Assembly (NCBI RefSeq): GCF_029531845.1
Contig: NZ_JAMBPV010000004.1
Coordinates: 124,001-188,000, forward strand
DNA: 64,000 nucleotides
Direction: 5' to 3'
From: Staphylococcus equorum
GTDB lineage: Bacteria > Bacillota > Bacilli > Staphylococcales > Staphylococcaceae
Part shown: one piece after another, positions 1 through 7,510 of the stretch
How the letters are laid out: every line of letters begins with the position of its first letter
How positions within the stretch are numbered: the first letter of the stretch is position 1
Position numbers and translations under genes: made by a program
Notes under the pieces: model-generated
Databases searched by the model: none
Told to the model about the DNA's origin: nothing
What the model saw: the letters and a program-made list of their open reading frames with translations, nothing else

Positions 1-795
1 GCCGAAGCAGTAACAACATCATTTAACGAGAATACAACGAACGCGAACAACGTTATCGACGCTAAAATGACAGAATTTAACGCAAACTTAGCGAACAACA
101 ACTTCGTAACTAACGAAGGACTTTCTAACACTATGAATGAATCTAATTGGCAAAAATTCAGATTGACGTTAGAAGATGGAGGAGCTATTTATATAAACTT
201 CTCGGACAAAACGGAAGAAGATATCCTAGCGTTAGAAACTGGTATTTATTACCTATCCAATGCCACTATATCTGCGACACCATCGTCTAAAAATGCATTT
301 GTTACTGTAAAACAAAGATCTGGCGGTGTGATTAAACACGTTGAGTTTAGACCTTACAACAGTTCGCAAGTGTGGTTAAATCGCTACTATACAGAATGGT
401 CGGGTTGGGAATTAATCAGTCATGAAGTTTCTGATACCGATTGGATATTATTAGATTTCATCAACGGCGCAGTAGTAAACAACGCCGCTTTAGCTGACAA
501 AGATAAAGGTTTCGTATCAGCTTATAGAATAGTCGAAGATAAAGGTACCAAACGCTTATTATTAAGACTTAACGGCTCGAACATAGATAGTGGTCAAATC
601 ATTGCGCAATTGCCTAATGATATCGTTACAGGGCAACAAAGAGGGTTTGTGTCTACAGCAGACGCTAACGGCTTCGCAGTGGCTACAGTTAGAACTGGCG
701 GACAGATTAATATTAATATTCCGGCACCACATACAAGTACATGGAAGAAAGCGACGACTAATTGGTTTTATGGTCAATTAGAATTTACTATATAA
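1..795 (+). CDS. Phage tail / receptor-binding protein, 5' end outside the window
   Basis: The frame is open from base 1, so the ATG at 67 is internal and only the last 264 residues of a larger tail protein are present. The start of the visible part is Asn/Thr-rich and repetitive, as in a fibre shaft. The remainder is beta-rich. It carries the pattern W-Q-K ... LETG-Y ... W-S-G-W-E-L ... D-W-I-L-L-D-F-x-NG-A, which recurs in the C-terminal half of the baseplate protein at 2980-4341. The two proteins therefore probably share a carbohydrate-binding or receptor-binding head. The gene is the first of a + strand tail-tip/lysis operon. The exact family cannot be named without the N-terminus. Confidence 0.75.
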   Translation, partial: AEAVTTSFNENTTNANNVIDAKMTEFNANLANNNFVTNEGLSNTMNESNWQKFRLTLEDGGAIYINFSDKTEEDILALETGIYYLSNATISATPSSKNAFVTVKQRSGGVIKHVEFRPYNSSQVWLNRYYTEWSGWELISHEVSDTDWILLDFINGAVVNNAALADKDKGFVSAYRIVEDKGTKRLLLRLNGSNIDSGQIIAQLPNDIVTGQQRGFVSTADANGFAVATVRTGGQININIPAPHTSTWKKATTNWFYGQLEFTI

Positions 796-808
796 GTGAG
801 GTCACAAA

Positions 809-997
809 ATGAAAATAGTTTATTTATGGAAGAACGGCACGCCGGTAATCGTTTATAAAAACGAAGATGGCGAGTTTGTTTATCCGGTAGAAAAGACGAC
901 AGAAAATAAACCCCCTACAGGTATATATCAACCTTATTACTATGACGGTAATCAGTGGATAGGCAATACAGAAGAATCATACAAAGCAATGCTATAA
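809..997 (+). CDS. Small phage tail-region protein
   Basis: A 62-residue protein begins at ATG 809, 13 bases after the preceding stop, behind an AGTGAGG-like ribosome binding site. It has no membrane segment. Its second half (PP-T-G-I-Y-Q-P ... D-G-N-Q-W-I-G-N-T-E-E) matches in spacing the first 70 residues of the protein at 4353-4772 (PP-N-G-L-Y-N-P ... D-G-E-Q-W-V-G-T-S-K-E-E). The pair are therefore paralogues, each following a fibre-like gene. Proteins of this kind are common accessory products after staphylococcal phage tail fibres; a chaperone or baseplate role is only a guess. A terminator follows directly. Confidence 0.7.
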   Translation: MKIVYLWKNGTPVIVYKNEDGEFVYPVEKTTENKPPTGIYQPYYYDGNQWIGNTEESYKAML

Positions 998-1006
998 AAA
1001 TACAAT

Positions 1007-1034
1007 CCCTAACACTTCGGTGTTGGGGTTTTTT
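1007..1034 (+). terminator. Rho-independent terminator after the first tail-fibre pair
   Basis: A 9-bp stem (1007-1015 with 1020-1028) is closed by a TTCG tetraloop and followed by a run of T. It lies inside the tail operon and would reduce, not block, read-through into the tail lysin gene. Confidence 0.8.
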
Positions 1035-1048
1035 AATGGGGTGAATTA

Positions 1049-2968
1049 ATGGGATTACCGAGCAATAGAAAACCGCGAGCAAGTGAAGTGGTAGCGTGGA
1101 CCCGTAGTAGAATAGGAAAAAGACTCGACGTCGACGGTTACTGGGGTAGCCAATGTTGGGACTTACCTAACTATTTGCTTAAAAAATATTGGGGTTTCAC
1201 TACACCAGGTAACGCAATCGCGATGGGTTGGTATAACTACCCGAAAGGTTTTAAAAAATATAACAATACACCGAACTTCGTACCTAAACCGGGCGACTTT
1301 GCTGTATGGGGTACTGGGTCATTTAATAATGGGGTAGGTCACGTAGCTATCGTGGTAGGTCCATCTACAAAATCATACTTTACTAGTGTCGATCAAAATT
1401 GGATAAACGCAAATAGCTATTCTGGATCACCCGCCTCGAAGATTAAGCATAACTATAACGGTATTTCAAAATTTGTACGTCCGGCTTACTTCCCAGAGAA
1501 ACAAGCGAGTGACGGCAAACCAGAAGAAGTTAAACCGCCTCCACAGAAACCAGAAGAAGAAAAGAAACCGCCAGAAAAGCAAAAGCCTAAATACGTTAAC
1601 AAGAAAGTCACTAAAGTTTCTTACACTTCCTTTAATGAAGAAGATGATAAATTTGAAGAACTCACGCAATACGTGGCACCGGGTAAATACAGAAGTGATA
1701 AACAAAAAGGTATATACGTTAAGGAAAGTGCAGATTTTAGAGGTACGCAAGAAATATACAGGCAACGTAACAAGTATTTACAGCCTAATGAGTACCCACA
1801 CGCGTATGTCGATCGCGAGCTTGCTTGGCATTGTAGACACACGAGTGTTCCCGTGCCGTCACACCATGACTATATCGTATTAGAGATATGCGGTGCTAAC
1901 ACTGAAAACGAACGTGGTTATCTACTTAATCAATTACGAGGGATTATATACGGTATTAAAATGCTTGGTTGGAATGACCTAGATTTATCCGAAAAAGTAT
2001 TAAAAGTAGACGATAAGATTTGGCGAGCTATGAAAGATGCGACAGGTTACGACATGATCATGGACGGCAAGCCTTCGCTAGCCGAATATGACAAATTAAA
2101 AGCGAAACTAATCAAATACTATAAAGAACGCGAAGAAATATTCAAAGAGAAAATCACTACAACAAAAACAACATCGACAATCAAAGTTAAAAACCCTAAA
2201 TATAACGAAAGTAGTAGCACAAACAACACTGCGAAACCGAGTAAACCGGGATCAACAAGCAAACCGAGCAAGCCGAAACCAACAACACCGAAAGTTACGC
2301 AAGCTAAAAGTAAGTATACATTCAATCAAGCGCTTAATAAGCAAATGTATGCAAACCCTCAAATATCTAACGGTTACTACTGGTATAGCGCGAGCCGTTC
2401 ACAAACCAGCAACGCCATGAATCCTACGACGATATGGAAATCAAGCACACAGAAATATCAAATGCTTAATCTTGGAAAATATCAAGGTATTTCAGTATCT
2501 AAACTTAACAAGATACTTAAAGGTAAAGGCAAACTATCCGGACAAGGTAAAGCGTTCGCAGAAGGTTGCAAGAAGCATAATATCAACGAAATTTATCTTA
2601 TCGCTCACGCAATGTTAGAAAGTGGTAACGGCACAAGTAACTACGCTAGTGGACGTTATGGTGTTTATAATTTCTTCGGCATTGGCGCGTATGACAATAA
2701 TCCGGATTACGCAATAACTTACGCGAGAAATCAAGGGTGGACTACAGCAGCTAAAGCCATTATAGGTGGCGCTAAATTCGTTAGAAAGGATTACATCGGC
2801 GTTGGTCAAACAACATTGTACCGTATGCGTTGGAATCCACAGAAACCGGCAACACATCAATACGCTACCGATGTTCGTTGGTGTCAACATCAAGCGACAA
2901 CGATTTCTGGTTTATATAAAAAGATTGATGCGAAAGGTCTTTATTACACTAAAGACACATATAAATAG
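1049..2968 (+). CDS. Tail-associated peptidoglycan hydrolase (CHAP + glucosaminidase)
   Basis: A 639-residue tail-tip lysin, presumed to open the cell wall locally during DNA injection. Residues 1-150 form a CHAP domain with candidate catalytic Cys36 (G-S-Q-C-W-D) and His98 (G-V-G-H-V). A Pro/Lys/Glu-rich linker follows (about 155-190). Residues about 190-370 form a globular segment of uncertain type, containing H-A-Y-V-D, H-C-R-H and H-H-D-Y, possibly a diverged amidase-like domain. A second Ser/Thr/Lys/Pro linker follows (about 380-430). The C-terminus is a GH73-type N-acetylglucosaminidase with likely catalytic Glu524 in the motif A-M-L-E-S-G-N-G. The architecture matches staphylococcal tail-associated muralytic enzymes. 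There is no signal peptide, as expected for a virion protein. Confidence 0.9.
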   Translation: MGLPSNRKPRASEVVAWTRSRIGKRLDVDGYWGSQCWDLPNYLLKKYWGFTTPGNAIAMGWYNYPKGFKKYNNTPNFVPKPGDFAVWGTGSFNNGVGHVAIVVGPSTKSYFTSVDQNWINANSYSGSPASKIKHNYNGISKFVRPAYFPEKQASDGKPEEVKPPPQKPEEEKKPPEKQKPKYVNKKVTKVSYTSFNEEDDKFEELTQYVAPGKYRSDKQKGIYVKESADFRGTQEIYRQRNKYLQPNEYPHAYVDRELAWHCRHTSVPVPSHHDYIVLEICGANTENERGYLLNQLRGIIYGIKMLGWNDLDLSEKVLKVDDKIWRAMKDATGYDMIMDGKPSLAEYDKLKAKLIKYYKEREEIFKEKITTTKTTSTIKVKNPKYNESSSTNNTAKPSKPGSTSKPSKPKPTTPKVTQAKSKYTFNQALNKQMYANPQISNGYYWYSASRSQTSNAMNPTTIWKSSTQKYQMLNLGKYQGISVSKLNKILKGKGKLSGQGKAFAEGCKKHNINEIYLIAHAMLESGNGTSNYASGRYGVYNFFGIGAYDNNPDYAITYARNQGWTTAAKAIIGGAKFVRKDYIGVGQTTLYRMRWNPQKPATHQYATDVRWCQHQATTISGLYKKIDAKGLYYTKDTYK

Positions 2969-2979
2969 GAGGTTTTTCA

Positions 2980-4341
2980 ATGATATACAAGCAAAAGGAC
3001 GTAACCGCAAACATCAACAGCGATAACATCAATGTTGGTGCTATCGGTGGTGCTTTTTATACCGAAGATGAAAATACAGCAGTATTGAATATCAACCTAG
3101 AATTTAACGGTTTACCTTATGATCTAACAACTACAGACATGAAACCAGTATTAGATTTATTTTGTGCTGACGGTTCAATATTTATGGGCGAAAAATTAGA
3201 AATACTAAATGAAGAAAATGGCATCATGCAATATGTAATTACCGAAGACGTTATCAGACATGCTGGCAAAGTATCAGCGAAGATGTTCCTTGTAAACGAA
3301 ACGGACAGCGTTCACGCGTCTAACTTCTCATTCACTATTTACGATAGTGGGATAGAGGGCGTAGTCGAAAAAGAAGTACATGTAAGGCTTGTCGAGGACG
3401 CCGTAAGAAAAATAATGAAAGAAAACGCACTTGGCTTATTAGATGAGAAGTTTCTCGAAAAAGTCGGGACAGATTTAAAAGAACATACATCAGCAAACGC
3501 CGAGCTATTCAAAGGAGATAAAGGAGACAAGGGCGACACTGGCGAACGTGGGCCAGAGGGTGAAATAGGACAAACGGGATTGCAAGGCATACAAGGCGAA
3601 CAAGGTCCCGAAGGTGATAAAGGTGACAGGGGAGAACAGGGATTGCCAGGCAGTGATGCAACATTACCAGACACAAGTACATGGCAAAAATATAAAATGA
3701 CTAATGATGACGGAACTAGAAAATATCTAAGGGAAATTAATTATGATATTACAACACTTGAAACAGGCTTTTATATGATAACTTATGCATCTAACGTGGA
3801 TTGGAACGTAATAAACACACCGGACACTTACGACACACGCGTCGGACACATAGCTATGCTAGATATTACGAAAGACCACACAGGAAGAAAACAATTTATA
3901 TATTGGCAAAATTCTTCCAACAGAGTGTTCGCAGCTACTATTCATACCGGAAATAATTTCAGAGGTTGGAAGGAATTAACACCAACGCAAACCACTACAG
4001 GATGGTTAGATGTCCCGTTAAAAAACGGTGTTACAGCAAACGCAGACAAACCGCAATACAAGATAACCAAAACGAATGAATTAACTACTATCTCTTTACG
4101 TGGTGCCGTTCGAACAACACCAGATCAAATAGATTTAGTTATCGGTACAATTCCGGTTAGTGATATATTGCCAAACAATTATGGTTACATTCAAAACGCA
4201 AGTATTAAAAACGGTATACCGAATATCGCGCGATTTAATTTAAGGAAATCGAACGAGTTGGTGCTTGAAAGAACATCAATTCCGAGTAGTGAAGCAACCG
4301 AAACTGATTGGATTGCAATAGGTCAAACTATCACAATTTAA
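2980..4341 (+). CDS. BppU-family baseplate upper protein with collagen-like segment and receptor-binding head
   Basis: A 453-residue virion protein preceded by AGGAGG. Residues 1-130 resemble the N-terminal domain of BppU-type phage baseplate proteins, which attaches fibres to the baseplate. Residues about 135-175 are helical. Residues about 180-225 are Gly-X-Y collagen-like repeats (G-D-K-G-D-K-G-D and similar), a trimerising stalk. The C-terminal 220 residues share the W-Q-K ... LETG ... G-W-K-E-L ... W-L-D-V-x-NG pattern with the partial protein at 1-795. This is most likely the main receptor-binding component; staphylococcal siphoviruses generally recognise wall teichoic acid. The specific ligand is not readable from sequence. 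Confidence 0.85.
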   Translation: MIYKQKDVTANINSDNINVGAIGGAFYTEDENTAVLNINLEFNGLPYDLTTTDMKPVLDLFCADGSIFMGEKLEILNEENGIMQYVITEDVIRHAGKVSAKMFLVNETDSVHASNFSFTIYDSGIEGVVEKEVHVRLVEDAVRKIMKENALGLLDEKFLEKVGTDLKEHTSANAELFKGDKGDKGDTGERGPEGEIGQTGLQGIQGEQGPEGDKGDRGEQGLPGSDATLPDTSTWQKYKMTNDDGTRKYLREINYDITTLETGFYMITYASNVDWNVINTPDTYDTRVGHIAMLDITKDHTGRKQFIYWQNSSNRVFAATIHTGNNFRGWKELTPTQTTTGWLDVPLKNGVTANADKPQYKITKTNELTTISLRGAVRTTPDQIDLVIGTIPVSDILPNNYGYIQNASIKNGIPNIARFNLRKSNELVLERTSIPSSEATETDWIAIGQTITI

Positions 4342-4352
4342 GGAGGACGAAC

Positions 4353-4772
4353 ATGTTTATACAAGTATTTAGAAAAACGGACGGTATGCCGCAATTAATA
4401 CAAGGCATGACAGTATATGAAACGTTAGAAATAGAATACGACTATGATCGCGATTTATATACAGAAGTAATGCCACCTAACGGATTGTATAATCCAATAC
4501 ATTTCGACGGCGAACAATGGGTCGGAACATCTAAAGAAGAATGGGAAGAAAACAGACCTGAAAAAGAACCTCATATTCCGAAAGCTAGCGAAATAATGTT
4601 AGCTCAAGCACAAATGCAAGTGACCAAAACAGCTAATCAGTTAATTAAAACACAACACGAACAAGCAGAAACTTTAACGGAATTAACCAAGAAGGAACAA
4701 CGACTAAAAGAAATTGAACAGCAACAAGCAAACACCTTACTAGAGATTGCCAAATTGAAAGGGGAAAAATAA
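4353..4772 (+). CDS. Phage protein with C-terminal coiled coil, paralogue of 809-997
   Basis: The start is ATG 4353, 11 bases after the upstream stop and just behind AGGAGG; an upstream in-frame extension would lie inside the previous gene. This gives 139 residues. The first 70 residues resemble the small protein at 809-997. Residues about 75-139 are rich in Gln, Glu, Lys and Leu and look like a coiled coil. This position, between the baseplate fibre and an XkdX-like gene, is standard in staphylococcal phages. No enzymatic motif is visible; a structural or fibre-assembly role is inferred. Confidence 0.75.
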   Translation: MFIQVFRKTDGMPQLIQGMTVYETLEIEYDYDRDLYTEVMPPNGLYNPIHFDGEQWVGTSKEEWEENRPEKEPHIPKASEIMLAQAQMQVTKTANQLIKTQHEQAETLTELTKKEQRLKEIEQQQANTLLEIAKLKGEK

Positions 4773-4773
4773 T

Positions 4774-4926
4774 ATGTATCCAGGATTTGATTCTATCAAA
4801 TATTTTTATGACATTAATTGTTACACAAACGAGGATATACAAACGTATGTTGAGTTAGACGCATTAACTAAAGAAGAATACAAAGAAATTACCGGAGAAG
4901 ATTATCTAGGACAACCACAGGCTTAA
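4774..4926 (+). CDS. XkdX-family small phage protein
   Basis: A 50-residue reading frame starts at ATG 4774, one base after the preceding stop, with GGGGAAAA as ribosome binding site inside the upstream gene. It carries the XkdX signature: I-K-Y-F-Y-D near residue 10, then Y-T-N-E-D-I-Q-T-Y-V, and A-L-T-K-E-E-Y-K-E-I-T-G near the C-terminus. XkdX proteins follow tail-fibre genes in PBSX-like and staphylococcal phages; their function is not established. The 3' end of the gene forms the left arm of the next terminator. Confidence 0.85.
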   Translation: MYPGFDSIKYFYDINCYTNEDIQTYVELDALTKEEYKEITGEDYLGQPQA

Positions 4927-4944
4927 GCTTGTGGTTGTTATTTT
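4911..4944 (+). terminator. Terminator overlapping the end of the XkdX-like gene
   Basis: Bases 4911-4924 pair with 4925-4938 apart from one G-T wobble, giving a stem of about 11 bp with a small loop, followed by T-rich sequence. It separates the tail genes from the lysis cassette. Confidence 0.7.
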
Positions 4945-4964
4945 ATAGGGAGTAGGTAAAAAAT

Positions 4965-5405
4965 TTGGGAGAAGTTACGGTTAAATTTACAGAAACAGAA
5001 GCTTTTCATACGTTTATTTATGCGGGTGATTTAAAACTATTGTATTTTTTAATAATATTAATGATTTTAGATATTGGGACGGGAATAGGTAAAGCGATTA
5101 AAAACAAAAATTTGTGGAGTAGAAAAGCTTTATTCGGTTATTCTAGGAAGATATTTATATTCTTCATTATTATTCTAGCGAACATAATAGACCAATTACT
5201 TAGTTTGAATGGCGGTCTTGTTGTATTAACGATATTTTTCTATATAGCTAATGAGGGGTTAAGTATCGTAGAAAATTGCGCGCAAATGGGTGTACTTATA
5301 CCGAAAGAAATATCAGAAAAATTAAACGTAATTAAATCTACACAAGAAGATACTAAAGATAGTTTAAAAGATGATTTTATAAACGAAAACAGAAATAAAA
5401 AATAA
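4965..5405 (+). CDS. Holin, TcdE/Cph1-like family (phage_holin_4 type)
   Basis: A 146-residue membrane protein that starts at TTG 4965 behind GGGAGTAGG. It has three or four hydrophobic segments (about 22-42, 60-80, 85-105) and a charged C-terminal tail. The motif D-I-G-T-G-I-G-K-A and the C-terminal N-E-G-L-S-I-V-E-N ... M-G-V-L-I-P are hallmarks of the TcdE/Cph1 holin family. Members form membrane lesions that release endolysin, or act as non-lytic transporters as with clostridial TcdE. A second, unrelated holin follows directly, so either could be the timing holin and the other an auxiliary or antiholin. Confidence 0.85.
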   Translation: MGEVTVKFTETEAFHTFIYAGDLKLLYFLIILMILDIGTGIGKAIKNKNLWSRKALFGYSRKIFIFFIIILANIIDQLLSLNGGLVVLTIFFYIANEGLSIVENCAQMGVLIPKEISEKLNVIKSTQEDTKDSLKDDFINENRNKK

Positions 5406-5408
5406 CCA

Positions 5409-5437
5409 GTCGACTACTAACGTGGTCGGCCTTTTAT
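5409..5437 (+). terminator. Hairpin between the two holin genes
   Basis: A 9-bp stem including G-T pairs (5409-5417 with 5422-5430) and a 4-base loop are followed by CTTTTATT. It is a weak terminator or processing hairpin that could set the ratio of the two holins. Confidence 0.6.
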
Positions 5438-5452
5438 TATGGAGGCAATAAT

Positions 5453-5731
5453 ATGACAAAAGGCACGATAGTAAGATTATCAGCATTAGTATTATCAATA
5501 ATCAATCAAAAGTTAGTAGAGAACGGCATTTCACCCCTACCATTCACAGACGAACAAGTAAGTGAGTTGGTGATGTGGGGCTTTATGGCTTATACAGCAT
5601 ATAAAGACAACCCAGTAACTAAAGAAGGTAAAGTAGCTAACAACAAACTTAAAGAGTTGAAAGCACAAAAGAAAGCGCCTAAATCTGGTATGGCACCAAT
5701 GGAAGTCGAAAACAAGGAAGGTGACATCTAA
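5453..5731 (+). CDS. Holin, SPP1 family
   Basis: A 92-residue protein with the SPP1-holin N-terminus (T-K-G-T-I-V-R, then I-I-N-Q-K-L-V-E-N-G-I-S-P-L-P). One hydrophobic segment lies at about 8-25 and a second at about 42-55, followed by a Lys-rich hydrophilic tail. GGAGG lies 8 bases before ATG. The stop overlaps the ATG of the endolysin gene by one base (TAATG), so the two are translationally coupled. This is the canonical holin position next to the endolysin. Confidence 0.88.
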   Translation: MTKGTIVRLSALVLSIINQKLVENGISPLPFTDEQVSELVMWGFMAYTAYKDNPVTKEGKVANNKLKELKAQKKAPKSGMAPMEVENKEGDI

Positions 5732-7113
5732 TGACAGTAAATAAAACCAAAGCGCAAGCAGATGCTTACCTCAAAAAGTTAAAGGGTTATTGGTGGGACT
5801 TCGACGGTGCTTTCGGGGCACAATGTTTCGACCTTGCCAATATGTATTGGAATCATTTAACCGGCGGGCAATTATATGGCTACTATGCAAAGGATATTCC
5901 ATTTGTGAACAACTTCGACGGATTAGCAATGATTTATGAAAATACACCATCATTCTTACCGCAAAAGGGTGACATCGTGGTATTCCACAAAGGCTACGGC
6001 CAAGGTTGCGGGCATGTAGGGATTGTTTGGTCGGCTAACATTAATAACTTTGTATCACTCGATCAAAATTGGTGGGGTGGCGCTCAAAATAACCCTTGCG
6101 AAGTGGCGCAGTTAATCACTCATTATTATGATAATCCTATGTATTTCATAAGACCCCATTACAAGAAGAAAGCTAGTTTGATACCTAGTAAACCTAGCGC
6201 GTCGCCAAAGGCTAAAAAGATACTTATATGTAGTGGGCATGGCTATTCAGATCCCGGTGCTGTAAATGAGAAACTAAACGTCAACGAACGCGATTTTATC
6301 CGTAAGTACATTGCGCCTAATGTTCAAAAGTATTTAAAACAAGCAGGGCATAAAGTAGACTTATACGGTGGAAGTAAACAAGATCAAAATTTATTTACCG
6401 ATACAGCATACGGCGACAGAATAGGCGACACTAAAAACTACGGTATGTATTGGGTAGCTAAACAAAAATACGACGCTGTAATCGAGTTACACATGGACGC
6501 GGTCGAAAATGTAAGCGTCAAGGGTGGTCACGTTATCATTTCAAATCAATTCCCGGCTGATACAATAGATAAGAACATACACAACTGTTTGAAAGCTACA
6601 GTGGGCGTTAGACGCGAAATAGACCCACGTAACGATTTGCTTAACATGAACGTAGCTGCACGCACGAGCGTTAACTATCGTCTTGTTGAGTTAGGTTTTA
6701 TCACTAATAAGAATGATGTCGATTACTTTAAAAAGAATTATGATAAATTCAGCAAAGAATTGGCGGGTGCTATTCACGGCAAGCCTATCGGTGGCATAAG
6801 TGCCGGAAATAAAAAAGTAACTTGGAACTGGAAAGGTATGTTTTACCCACAACCAACGAACACGAAAGGAATCAAAGTAAGACGCAAACCGAGTACAAAC
6901 GCAGCTATCGTCAATAAAGACTCATGGCTGTATAACAAAAAGCATTGGGTAGAATTTGTAAGTATAACTAAAGCTAATGGCTATTGGTGGATTAAATTCA
7001 AATATCCTACTAATCCTAGCTCGGGTTATTTCTACTGTGCAGTGTGTAGGATTACAGATAAAAAAGAGCGGATTATGAACGAGAAATATTGGGGAACTAT
7101 TAAATGGAAGTAA
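5731..7113 (+). CDS. Endolysin: CHAP, amidase_3 and SH3b domains
   Basis: A 460-residue lysis enzyme. The N-terminal CHAP domain has candidate catalytic Cys32 (G-A-Q-C-F-D) and His95 (G-C-G-H-V-G) and would cut peptide cross-bridges. Residues about 165-345 form an amidase_3 N-acetylmuramoyl-L-alanine amidase with zinc ligands His170 (S-G-H-G), Glu186 (N-E-R) and His254 (E-L-H-M-D), and catalytic Glu320 (L-V-E-L-G-F). The C-terminal ~100 residues are an SH3b wall-binding domain (K-V-R-R-K-P ... Y-W-W-I-K-F). There is no signal peptide, so release depends on the holins. The CHAP half resembles the tail lysin's CHAP domain but is clearly distinct. Confidence 0.95.
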   Translation: MTVNKTKAQADAYLKKLKGYWWDFDGAFGAQCFDLANMYWNHLTGGQLYGYYAKDIPFVNNFDGLAMIYENTPSFLPQKGDIVVFHKGYGQGCGHVGIVWSANINNFVSLDQNWWGGAQNNPCEVAQLITHYYDNPMYFIRPHYKKKASLIPSKPSASPKAKKILICSGHGYSDPGAVNEKLNVNERDFIRKYIAPNVQKYLKQAGHKVDLYGGSKQDQNLFTDTAYGDRIGDTKNYGMYWVAKQKYDAVIELHMDAVENVSVKGGHVIISNQFPADTIDKNIHNCLKATVGVRREIDPRNDLLNMNVAARTSVNYRLVELGFITNKNDVDYFKKNYDKFSKELAGAIHGKPIGGISAGNKKVTWNWKGMFYPQPTNTKGIKVRRKPSTNAAIVNKDSWLYNKKHWVEFVSITKANGYWWIKFKYPTNPSSGYFYCAVCRITDKKERIMNEKYWGTIKWK

Positions 7114-7217
7114 TTGAGCGGGAAGGTATTAAGAATTGAAAACACCATGCTATACTATCTTTAGTTAATAATTTTACTTCCTTTCTTTCTTCAATCTATC
7201 AATACTATATTATGTTT

Positions 7218-7255
7218 AGAAGGTAGGCGACGCCATGCGCTTACCTTCTTTTTTT
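7218..7255 (+). terminator. Strong terminator after the endolysin gene
   Basis: A 12-bp stem (7218-7229 with 7238-7249, one G-T pair) is followed by seven to eight T. It ends the late lytic operon and insulates the cargo genes that follow. Confidence 0.9.
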
Positions 7256-7425
7256 ATGCTGTTTTTGAGCGTTGCGATTATGATAATTAATGAAATTTTG
7301 TATTATACATATTTTAACAAAATAAAAATAGACAAAATATAATAGTTATATCTTTCATTAAATGTGGTGGAAGGTTCTTATTTATGCAATAAATTTTTGT
7401 GAATTTAATTATTTTTGCAAATATA

Positions 7426-7454
7426 TTGTTTTTAATCATTTCTAATATTATAAT
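7426..7454 (+). promoter_or_regulatory. Candidate sigma-A promoter of the GT2-TagF cargo gene
   Basis: TTGTTT (7426-7431), a 17-base spacer and TATAAT (7449-7454) lie 57 bases before the cargo ATG. The region between the lysis terminator and this promoter (7256-7425) is very A+T-rich and holds no gene. An own promoter behind a strong terminator suggests expression in the lysogen. Confidence 0.6.
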
Positions 7455-7510
7455 TACAAAGGATTCAAACGTGCTAAATATATAAATTGAATAGGAAAGT
7501 AGGGAAATAT

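Noticed and set aside
1473-1883. 136-codon frame inside the tail lysin gene
   Set aside because: A Lys/Arg/Asn-rich shadow frame of the linker region of the real gene; no independent start signals.
2119-2325. Hydrophobic minus-strand frame of 68 codons
   Set aside because: Complement of the Ser/Thr/Lys/Pro-rich linker of the tail lysin; hydrophobicity follows from reading Lys/Thr codons backwards.
3339-3674. 111-codon frame on the minus strand, rich in Ser/Pro
   Set aside because: It is the complement of the Gly-X-Y collagen-like repeats of the baseplate gene; the composition is an artefact of the repeat.
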